From contig CAVXHK010000002.1 of NCBI GenBank assembly GCA_963761705.1, positions 62,001 through 126,000 on the forward strand: 64,000 bases of DNA, read 5' to 3'. The notes beneath the pieces were generated by a model that was not told the origin of the DNA, did not search any database, and saw only the letters and a program-made list of their open reading frames with translations. Source of the DNA: CAVVKW01 sp963761705. GTDB taxonomy: Bacteria; Verrucomicrobiota; Verrucomicrobiia; Chthoniobacterales; JAATET01. The translations under genes were made by a program, and so were the position numbers. This document shows, in pieces, positions 31,326 through 38,683 of the stretch; within the stretch, counting starts at the first letter, position 1, and every line of letters begins with the position of its first letter.

Positions 31326-33917
31326 TTAGACGTCCAGCCGCGCGTTCAGCGCGTTATCCTCGATAAATTGTCGACGGGGTTCCACAACGTCGCCCATCAG
31401 GATCGTAAACATCCGGTCCGCGTCCACGGCATTGTCTTCGTTCAGATCGACTTTCAGCAATCGCCGCTTGTCGGGGTTCATCGTCGTCTCGAAAAGCTGT
31501 TTGGGGTTCATTTCACCAAGACCCTTAAATCGCTGGATGCTGAGACCCTTTTTACCGATTTCGATGACCTTGGCGAGCACCTCCGGCACCGAGAAGATCG
31601 GGTGAACCTTGGCGTTATCGCCTTCGCCTTCGATCAGTTCGAACAACGGATGATCCTTGTCGGAGAAGTGCTCGACTTTGAAACCCTTCTTGGCGAGGTC
31701 GTCGATGATCTTGCGCACCGAAGTTGCCTCGTGCAACTCGACTAGGTTCGCCCGCCGGTGAACGACCGTTTTTTTCTTCGGCGCTACCGGAGCGACAGGC
31801 ACTTCGACCACGGGCGCTTCGGCGTCGGCGTCTTCCTCGGCCGTTTCCTCAGCAACCGGCGGATCGAAGATGTTGAGGTCGAGGTTGTTCTCGTGGAACT
31901 CGCGCAATTCCGTCTCCCCCGGAAAATAAGTCACCCACTCGGTGTTCCCCTCGCGCACTTTTAACAAATAACCGGGAAACGTCCCCGTCTTCGGGTCGCG
32001 CTCGCCCATGTAGGATTCGAAGTCCCCGCCCTGGCGGCGGATCGAATCGCTAAACTTAGCCAGCCGTTCGAGCAGCTCGAGCAAGTCCTTCATCTGGGAC
32101 GTTGAAAAGACCTTGCCGTCGACGAGGTTCTTCAACCGCACTTCCTCGGCTCCGAGGCTGATGAGGATCTTGTTCAGCTGCGCGTCCGTATCGACGTATT
32201 CCTCCCGCTTCTTCCGCTTGATCAGATACAGCGGCGGGCAGGCGATGTAGATCTTCCCCTGCTTCACGAGCTCGGTCATTTGCCGGTAGAAAAAGGTCAA
32301 CAGCAGGGTGCGAATGTGCGATCCGTCGACGTCGGCGTCCGTCATGATGATGATCCGACCGTAACGCAGCTTCTCCATGTTGAAGGTGCCTTCTTGGTCC
32401 TTCTCTTTCTCGCTGTTACTCTGGCCGATCCCCGTGCCGATCGCGGTGATCATGGTCTGGATTTCGGTGTTTTGAAGCACCTTGTCCAGCCGGGCTTTCT
32501 CCACGTTGATCAGCTTCCCGCGGATCGGAAGGATCGCCTGAAAACGCCGATCACGCCCCTGCTTGGCCGAGCCACCGGCCGAGTCGCCCTCCACGATGTA
32601 GAGTTCAGTCAGATTCGGGTCGCGCTCGGAGCAATCCGCCAATTTCCCGGGCAGTCCGCCGCCGGTCAGCGCACCCTTGCGCACGGTCTCACGCGCCTTG
32701 CGCGCCGCTTCGCGAGCGCGAGCGGCCATCAGGCATTTATCGATGATCTTCTTCCCGACGCCGGGGTTCTCGTCGAAGTGAAGCATCAGCCCCTCGTAAC
32801 TCACCGAGCCGACGATTCCATCGACCTCCGGCGAGATGAGTTTCACCTTCGTCTGCGACTCAAAGCGCGGATCAGGGTGCTTCACGCTCACCACCGCAGC
32901 GATGCCTTCGAGCACGTCGTTGCCGGTGATCGCGGGGTCCTTGTCTTTGAGTAGGCTCTGGTTCTTCGCGTATTGATTGATCGCGCGCGTCAGGGAGCCG
33001 CGGAAACCACTGGAGTGCGTCCCGCCGTCGGGATTGGGAATCGCGTTCGTGTAGCAGAGCAACTGCTCGTTGTAGGAGTCCGTGTAGTGCAGACCGATCT
33101 CGACGATCACCCGGTCGCGCGTGCCCTTCACGAGGATCGGTTTCGGGTGGACGAGCGTCTTGTTTTCGATGAGCCGCGTGACGAAATCCTCGATCCCCTT
33201 CTTGTGCTGAACCTGCAGCGGCTTGTTGCCGTCCGTCCGCTCGTCGAGGAACGTGAAGCTCAGTGGCGCGTTGATGTAGGCCAGGTCGTTCAGCCGCGTG
33301 ATAATGCGCTCAGCCTTGAACTCGATCGTCTCCTCGAAAATCTGTGTGTCCGGGAAAAAGGTGATCAGCGTCCCGCTCTGCTTCTTATTTTTGACCTCCG
33401 CGATCACGTGCAATGGCTTCACCACCGCGCCCCGCTCAAACGTCATCGAGTGGATCTGCCCGTCGCGGGTCACTTCGACCTTGAACCACTCGGAAACCGC
33501 GTTCACGCACTTGGCACCGACACCGTGCGTGCCTCCCGAGTACTCGTAGTTTCCTTGACCGTATTTGCCGCCGGAGTGCAACCGCGTGAGAACCAACTCC
33601 ACACCCGGAATCCCTTCTTCCTTGTTGATGTCGACGGGGATCCCGCGACCGTTGTCTCGGATCGAGAGCGAGCCGTCCGCGTGGATCGTCAAATCGATGT
33701 GAGTACAATGACCGGCCAGAAACTCGTCCACCGAGTTGTCGAGAACCTCGGAGACGCAATGGTGCAGCGCCCGCTCGTCCGTGCCGCCGATGTACATGCC
33801 CGGCTTCTTGCGGACCGCTTCGAGTCCCTTCAACGAACTTAGATCGTCGGCGTTGTAGTCGCCCTTTTTCGAGGCTGTTTCGCTGGGGGGGAGAATCGGT
33901 TCGTCCGCGTCGGGCAT
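31326..33917 (-). CDS. gyrB: DNA gyrase subunit B
   Basis: 863 aa. GHKL ATPase domain with VLDNSVDEFLAGHC, 'IRDNGRGIPVDI' and 'GGTHGVGAKCVNAVSEWF'; TOPRIM domain with 'LYIVEGDSAGGSAKQGRDR' and 'MTDADVDGSHIRTLLLTFFYRQM'; C-terminal 'QRFKGLGEMNPKQLFETTMNP'. An acidic/Ala/Pro-rich insert (ETAEEDADAEAP...) plus about 70 residues interrupt the region after TOPRIM, giving a longer protein than E. coli GyrB (804). The start MPDADEP at 33917 is supported by a conserved N-terminus about 30 residues later; longer starts overlap the divergent STT3-like gene. Confidence 0.96.
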   Translation of the reverse strand: MPDADEPILPPSETASKKGDYNADDLSSLKGLEAVRKKPGMYIGGTDERALHHCVSEVLDNSVDEFLAGHCTHIDLTIHADGSLSIRDNGRGIPVDINKEEGIPGVELVLTRLHSGGKYGQGNYEYSGGTHGVGAKCVNAVSEWFKVEVTRDGQIHSMTFERGAVVKPLHVIAEVKNKKQSGTLITFFPDTQIFEETIEFKAERIITRLNDLAYINAPLSFTFLDERTDGNKPLQVQHKKGIEDFVTRLIENKTLVHPKPILVKGTRDRVIVEIGLHYTDSYNEQLLCYTNAIPNPDGGTHSSGFRGSLTRAINQYAKNQSLLKDKDPAITGNDVLEGIAAVVSVKHPDPRFESQTKVKLISPEVDGIVGSVSYEGLMLHFDENPGVGKKIIDKCLMAARAREAARKARETVRKGALTGGGLPGKLADCSERDPNLTELYIVEGDSAGGSAKQGRDRRFQAILPIRGKLINVEKARLDKVLQNTEIQTMITAIGTGIGQSNSEKEKDQEGTFNMEKLRYGRIIIMTDADVDGSHIRTLLLTFFYRQMTELVKQGKIYIACPPLYLIKRKKREEYVDTDAQLNKILISLGAEEVRLKNLVDGKVFSTSQMKDLLELLERLAKFSDSIRRQGGDFESYMGERDPKTGTFPGYLLKVREGNTEWVTYFPGETELREFHENNLDLNIFDPPVAEETAEEDADAEAPVVEVPVAPVAPKKKTVVHRRANLVELHEATSVRKIIDDLAKKGFKVEHFSDKDHPLFELIEGEGDNAKVHPIFSVPEVLAKVIEIGKKGLSIQRFKGLGEMNPKQLFETTMNPDKRRLLKVDLNEDNAVDADRMFTILMGDVVEPRRQFIEDNALNARLDV

Positions 33918-34088
33918 AAAGAAAAGTGGGCAGGTCGGGTAGGGCCAAGAATCTAGTGAGTCGAAAGGGAGGACACAACAGAAAATCGGCCAGGTCTGCG
34001 GCCCCCGAACACAAGCCGTTGAGTTTCCAGCCGACGGCAACTCTACATATCGACACACGGCCATCATTTCGACCACGATCAGCGCCCG

Positions 34089-35726
34089 ATGCGACTCGCG
34101 CGTTCCATTCTGCTTCTGCTCGTTCTGCTCGCGATCAATTTCGGAGCCACAAACGCGAATCGGGAGAACGTCTTCGTCGACGGTGAGGTGTATTTTGTCG
34201 ACGCCGATTGCTACTCCCGAATGACCCGCGTCCAGCGGGTGTTCGAGCGACCGTTCACCCGGATCGATCACCATGAATTCGAAAACTACCCCGACGGAAC
34301 CGATCCCCACACCACCGCCCCATTCGATTACCTCATCGTCGGCCTCAAGCTCATTCTCTCGCCGTTCACGACCAACGCTCCCGACTTGGCGGGAGCCTGG
34401 ATTTCGCCGCTGCTTTCACTGGCGCTCCTGACGTTCCTTTGGATCTGGACGGGCCGCGAGCAATTCCCTTACCGATTCCCCGCGCTCCTCATCCTCGCCG
34501 CGTCGCCGATCGTGGTCCAGGCCTTCCAGCTCGGCCGCCCCGACCACCAATCCCTCACCCTCGCCCTCGTCACCGCCGGCCTTGCCGCCGAGATGACCCT
34601 CCGCCGCTCCCGCACCCGCTCGTGGGCCATTGCCTGGGGTCTCATCTGGGGTACCGCCCTCTGGGTCACCCTCTTCGAACCCGTCATCCTCCTCACCCTC
34701 GTTCTCCTCACCCGCTTCATCTCGCAAGACACCCCGGGGAGATCCCGCCGTCCCTTCGTCATCGCCGCTGCCACCGCGTCACTCGTGTTCGGCATCGCCA
34801 GCCTCCTCGACGGCTGGCGCATCGGTCCGCTCCCGCCCGAGGTCGCCGAGTATTTCCCCCGCTGGGCCACCCTCCTCGGCGAACTCCGCCCGGTACCCAT
34901 TTTTTCCAGCATCTGGTTCTCCTGGTTCGGCTACCTCCTTCCCGCGATCATTCCCCTTGCCCTCTGGGGCATTTCACGGAGCGGCGCGTTGAGTCGTTCG
35001 CTCCCGCTCGTCCCGCCCTCCGGGCTGCACCAAGCTCCGGTGTTCCAGCCGCGGAAGTCCACGTTCATCATTCTCCCCATCTTAGTCATCCTCTTCGCCC
35101 TCACCCTCTGGCAGATCCGTTGGGCACCCTTTTTCGTCACCTTCGCCGCCCTCCTCCTGCCGGCCGCCCTCGTCGCCATTCCCTCGCGCCTCGCCGCTTA
35201 CACGATCTTCTCACTTAGCCTCTTCCCGATCCTCTCGGCTTGGGACGCCAAGCTCTACCCCGACGCCGACACCCAAGCCGCACTCACCGATCAACGCACG
35301 GAGAACCTCCTCCTCCGCCAGACCGCAATCGCCCTCGTCTCCAACGAAACCACCCCCATCCTCGCCCCTTGGTGGCTCTGCCCCGCCATCGCGTATTGGT
35401 CCGGCCAACCCTGCGTCGGCGGCAGTTCCCACCAAAGCCTTCCCGGCATCGCGGACACCGCCCGCTTTTACCTTTCGACCAGCCCCGCCGAAGCCCTCGC
35501 CATCCTCGAACGCCGTCAGGTCCGTTACGTCATTGCCTACGAACCCGACCGTCTCATCAGCACGTCCGCCGTCCTCCTCGACCAAACACCAACCCGCGAC
35601 GTCCTCGCCACCGCCCTCTTCGATCGCCCCCAGACTCTTCGCGACTTCGAAGTCGTTTACGCCAACCCTTACTTCCGCATCCTCAGCCAGCGAGCGACTC
35701 CGCCGGGACGCGGCGGGGTCGATTGA
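34089..35726 (+). CDS. STT3-like GT-C membrane glycosyltransferase
   Basis: 545 aa with about 11 TM helices. The first external loop has a DxD-type motif, VDADCYSRMTRV, then 'ENYPDGTDPHTTAPFDYLIVGL'. A later 'LGRPDHQSLTLAL' matches the second catalytic element of STT3/AglB/PglB oligosaccharyltransferases (GT66-like). It probably transfers lipid-linked sugars at the outer face of the inner membrane. The C-terminal 65 residues (from RRQVRYVIAYEPDRL) recur at 41283-41561. The final residues PPGRGGVD derive from a palindromic repeat. Downstream PEP-CTERM proteins could be substrates, but this is inference. Confidence 0.7.
   Translation: MRLARSILLLLVLLAINFGATNANRENVFVDGEVYFVDADCYSRMTRVQRVFERPFTRIDHHEFENYPDGTDPHTTAPFDYLIVGLKLILSPFTTNAPDLAGAWISPLLSLALLTFLWIWTGREQFPYRFPALLILAASPIVVQAFQLGRPDHQSLTLALVTAGLAAEMTLRRSRTRSWAIAWGLIWGTALWVTLFEPVILLTLVLLTRFISQDTPGRSRRPFVIAAATASLVFGIASLLDGWRIGPLPPEVAEYFPRWATLLGELRPVPIFSSIWFSWFGYLLPAIIPLALWGISRSGALSRSLPLVPPSGLHQAPVFQPRKSTFIILPILVILFALTLWQIRWAPFFVTFAALLLPAALVAIPSRLAAYTIFSLSLFPILSAWDAKLYPDADTQAALTDQRTENLLLRQTAIALVSNETTPILAPWWLCPAIAYWSGQPCVGGSSHQSLPGIADTARFYLSTSPAEALAILERRQVRYVIAYEPDRLISTSAVLLDQTPTRDVLATALFDRPQTLRDFEVVYANPYFRILSQRATPPGRGGVD
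35696..35720. repeat. REP-like hairpin forming the 3' end of the STT3-like gene
   Basis: A 9-bp stem with one G-T pair (35696-35704 with 35712-35720). The loop GGGACGC carries GTCCC on the minus strand, like the other hairpins in the window. It is translated as the C-terminus. Confidence 0.55.
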
Positions 35727-35919
35727 TCGGCGGGGATTCTTCGCGGCTTCACGGGAGTATCCAACACCAGAGCAAGCCGACAGCCAGACCACGGAACGAG
35801 GCAGACTCCGGGATCGAGCCGTTCCCCATCTCGAAACGGACGGGCGAACTTTCCTTTGCGAATCCAAAAAGTCGCCAAGCCCATCGACAAACTACAACCA
35901 CCTCCTTGATGGCGTTCGA

Positions 35920-36492
35920 CTACGTCCCGCCCAAGAGGACCTCCGCCGCCTTGCGGGCGGACTGGGCGGTGCGGGCGTCGCGACGGATGTGCGCGGTGAT
36001 GATGGCACCCTCCATGAGAAAGGTGATCTCGTCGGCCTTCTGCTCGGGATCGTCGAAGCCGATTTCTTCGACGCGGGCGAGGATGAAATCCCGGAAGCGC
36101 TTCTTGTGCCGCGCCGCGACCTGGTGGACCGGGTGGTCGCCCTGTCCGTATTCGCTGCACGCGTTGGAAAAGATGCAGCCGTAGAAGGATTCGTCGCGGA
36201 ACCATTCGCCCAGCACGTCGAAGAGCGCGAGCAACGTCGCGCGGGGGTCGTCGTGGCCGCGCTTGGTGACCTCGGTGAAAAAATAGCCGCGCAGCATCCG
36301 GTCCCGATCCTCCAGGTAGGCGACGATGAGATCTTCCTTCGTCTCGAAGAGCGCGTCGAATACCGTCCGGCTCACCCCGGCGGCGGTGATCAGTTCCTCG
36401 ATGGTGACGCTTTGGTAACTGCCGTCGTTGAAAAGCCGCCCGGCGGCTTGGAAGAGGGACGCTTGGGGTGAATCGGGATTTTCCGTCGTCAT
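35920..36492 (-). CDS. TetR/AcrR family transcriptional regulator
   Basis: 190 aa. N-terminal HTH at about 10-55: LFQAAGRLFNDGSYQSVTIE, then 'ELITAAGVSRTVFDALFETKEDLIVAYL'. The C-terminal ligand/dimer domain contains 'GCIFSNACSEYGQGDHPVHQVAARHKKRF', as in TetR_C regulators near YfiR/AcuR-like groups. ATG at 36492 overlaps the stop of the upstream TetR gene by 4 nt, so two TetRs are made from one coupled message. No target gene is certain. Confidence 0.88.
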   Translation of the reverse strand: MTTENPDSPQASLFQAAGRLFNDGSYQSVTIEELITAAGVSRTVFDALFETKEDLIVAYLEDRDRMLRGYFFTEVTKRGHDDPRATLLALFDVLGEWFRDESFYGCIFSNACSEYGQGDHPVHQVAARHKKRFRDFILARVEEIGFDDPEQKADEITFLMEGAIITAHIRRDARTAQSARKAAEVLLGGT

Positions 36493-37070
36493 GGCTTCAA
36501 TCGTTTGCGGGCTGGCAGGCTGGCATTGAGGAGGGTTTCGGCGGATCGCCGGGCGAGCGCGGCCGGATTGGATTCCCGGCGAATTTGCGCCATCACCGCG
36601 GCACCTTCGATCAGAAAATAAAGCTGATCGGCCAGCTCGATGGGGTGGTCCGCTCCGGCTTCCTGACAGAGCGTGGCCAGGTCCGCTTGCACGAGCGCGT
36701 TGTGATTGGCGACCGCCACCAGGATCGGCTCGTTGAGTCCGGTGAACTCGGACGCGGCATTCGTGAAGAGCGAACCCCGGAAATCCGGCCGCCCGAACTC
36801 TTCGCCCATCACGTCGAACGTCGCCAGAATGCGCTCCCGCGGCGTCGCGGCGCGTTTTGCCAGTTCCCGCTGCAGCCCGCCGCGGGTTAGCGCACTGACC
36901 TCCCGCAGGACTTCGATGATGAGATTGTCCTTCGTCTTGAAGTGCGCGTAAACCGTCATCTTGGTGGTCCCGGCGTCCGCGGCAATCGCGTCCACGCTGG
37001 TCTTGTGGAACCCGTTCGCGAGGAAGAGCCTTCGGGCGGACTGGAGGGTTTGTTCGCGCTTGAGGGACAT
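36489..37070 (-). CDS. TetR/AcrR family transcriptional regulator
   Basis: 193 aa. HTH region: ARRLFLANGFHKTSVDAIAA followed by 'AGTTKMTVYAHFKTKDNLIIEVL'. A TetR_C-type domain follows ('RGSLFTNAASEFTGLNEPILVAVANHNALV', 'LYFLIEGAAVMAQIRRESN'). The two coupled TetRs are clearly related (both have 'FxNAxSE' and 'IEGAxxxAxIRR' stretches) and may form heterodimers. The divergent upstream region holds a palindrome and the start of the PEP-CTERM array. Confidence 0.9.
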   Translation of the reverse strand: MSLKREQTLQSARRLFLANGFHKTSVDAIAADAGTTKMTVYAHFKTKDNLIIEVLREVSALTRGGLQRELAKRAATPRERILATFDVMGEEFGRPDFRGSLFTNAASEFTGLNEPILVAVANHNALVQADLATLCQEAGADHPIELADQLYFLIEGAAVMAQIRRESNPAALARRSAETLLNASLPARKRLKP

Positions 37071-37097
37071 GAAGCGAAGACCATCGCACCAAAGAAC

Positions 37098-37113
37098 TCG
37101 ACTGACTAGTCGA
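37098..37113. promoter_or_regulatory. Candidate TetR operator palindrome
   Basis: TCGACT-GACT-AGTCGA, a perfect 6-bp inverted repeat 28 nt upstream of the tetR start, in the AT-rich divergent gap before the PEP-CTERM gene. A TATACT hexamer at 37204-37209 could be the -10 of the rightward promoter, though no good -35 is seen. Confidence 0.45.
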
Positions 37114-37225
37114 CATTCGTGGTCGGCGATTTATGCCCCCGATGACTTTATTTTTCGAGCTTACACGCAATTTCTTCGACGAAAAAATTTGTAAGTCGAG
37201 CTCTATACTATACCGATTAGTAAAC

Positions 37226-38683
37226 ATGCCGCAGCAACCTCGAAAAAATGCCCAAATGAAAAAGACAAAACAGATCCTCGCCCCCTGCTTCGCCACCCCC
37301 CGGGGGGCGCAGGAAACTTCCAGCCCCTTCACCCGCGTTCGCTCACTCCCCGCCGTCGCGATCCTCGGGATGCTGAGCCTGCTGCTCCCCGCACCCGCCT
37401 CGGCCGCAGTCCTCGTCAGCGTCAATCAGGTCGGCAACGACGTCGTCTTCACCGGCGGCGGGTCGCTGGACCTTCCTGAAGTGGCGTCGATGCCATCGGG
37501 GCCGCTCGGGGGCGGCATCCTGCCCAACCTACCCCTCTGGGCGGTGGGTGAATCCGTGGCCCCCGATGTTTACGCCACCCTTGGCGGAGGCCCCACGTCC
37601 TTCGGCGACGGCAGCGACATCACCAATGCCGACTTCAACACCGGCGACGTATTCGGCCTGTCGTTCAACCCCAGCGCGCTGCCGGGGAGCGGCCCGAATT
37701 TCGGATTGGTCGTGCCGCAGGGCTACACCTCCGGCCTGACCCTGTTGGGCGGCAGCACCTACACTGGCGCGACCTACGGCAGCCTCGGCATCACGCCGGG
37801 CACCTACACCTGGACCTACCTCGTCGGCATGGACTTCGATACCCCCGTGGTGGACACCCTGACTCTCACGATCAATCCCGTCCCTGTCCCCGAGCCCGCC
37901 AACGCCGCGCTGTTCGCGCTGGGTGCCGCGCTGCTGCTCGCTCGGCGACGTCGCCTCCGCAGCCGAGCTTCAACCAACTCTCCACCCAGCTCGATCCTTC
38001 GGGGCCTCGCCCCCGCCGTCGCGCTCGCCGCCGCTGCCTTGTCCGTTGCCGCACCGGCCCACGGGCAATCCACCGTCTTCTACACCGGCGACTCGCCGGT
38101 CGTGAACCCGCGGTTCTTCGGCGACTCGCGCAACTGGTCCCCCGGACGCGTCCCGAGCGGGACCGACCTGGTCGTCATCGAACGCTCCATCATCAACCCC
38201 GGCGGGCTGCGAATCTTCGACGGCACGAGCGTGCAGCGCCTGCGCTTCGGTGGCAACGCGTCGATGATCCTGATGCCCGAAGGCACGCTGTCCGCCCTGG
38301 ACGTCACCATCGGGGCGACCAACAGCGGCAACGTCGGCGGGACCTTCACCACCGTCCGCCTGCTGAACTTCGACGGCGACGCCACGCTCGACACCGGCCA
38401 GCTTTACATTGCCGCACAGATCGATCGCCTCAACTTCATCACGCTTCCCCCGCACGGCGCGCGCCTGACCGTGGAGGACGGGGCCACCCTCATCGCCGGC
38501 GGCTCCTCGGCGATCGGGCAAGGCAACGGATTCAGCGGCGGCCTCGAGGCGAGCGGGGCTCGCACGTGCGCTTCGACGGCCTGTCTCTCGCCGAGAACGG
38601 GGCCAGCGGTGCCATCAATCTCAACGGCGGATCCACCTTCTTCGCCAATCTGGTGCGAGGCGGGCAGGGATCCGGCGCCTTGA
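37226..38683 (+). CDS. PEP-CTERM module 1 fused in frame to the start of module 2
   Basis: Start ATG 37226, or 37256 (MKKTKQ). Module 1: signal segment at residues 41-60 (LPAVAILGMLSLLLPAPASA), a small beta-rich body, and a PEP-CTERM anchor (VPEPANAALFALGAALLLAR then RRR; PEP codons 37889-37897). There is no stop after the basic tail. The frame runs straight into a second signal-like segment (about 37994-38067, ending APAHG-Q) and module 2 ('GDSRNWSPGRVPSGTDLVVIE', 'LRFGGNASMILMPEGTLSAL'), an autotransporter-like beta repeat. No ATG or GTG lies at the module 2 signal. The frame is lost near 38550-38560, where one G appears missing from a G run; the true continuation is the next entry. Confidence 0.7.
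   Translation: MPQQPRKNAQMKKTKQILAPCFATPRGAQETSSPFTRVRSLPAVAILGMLSLLLPAPASAAVLVSVNQVGNDVVFTGGGSLDLPEVASMPSGPLGGGILPNLPLWAVGESVAPDVYATLGGGPTSFGDGSDITNADFNTGDVFGLSFNPSALPGSGPNFGLVVPQGYTSGLTLLGGSTYTGATYGSLGITPGTYTWTYLVGMDFDTPVVDTLTLTINPVPVPEPANAALFALGAALLLARRRRLRSRASTNSPPSSILRGLAPAVALAAAALSVAAPAHGQSTVFYTGDSPVVNPRFFGDSRNWSPGRVPSGTDLVVIERSIINPGGLRIFDGTSVQRLRFGGNASMILMPEGTLSALDVTIGATNSGNVGGTFTTVRLLNFDGDATLDTGQLYIAAQIDRLNFITLPPHGARLTVEDGATLIAGGSSAIGQGNGFSGGLEASGARTCASTACLSPRTGPAVPSISTADPPSSPIWCEAGRDPAP

Noticed and set aside
33918..34310. Longer N-terminus for gyrB
   Set aside because: It would overlap the divergent STT3-like gene and adds no conserved sequence; the start at 33917 fits GyrB.
38545..38570. 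Programmed frameshift or phase variation in the PEP-CTERM gene
   Set aside because: Only four Gs, no slippery heptamer or clear stimulatory structure; a simple indel explains it.
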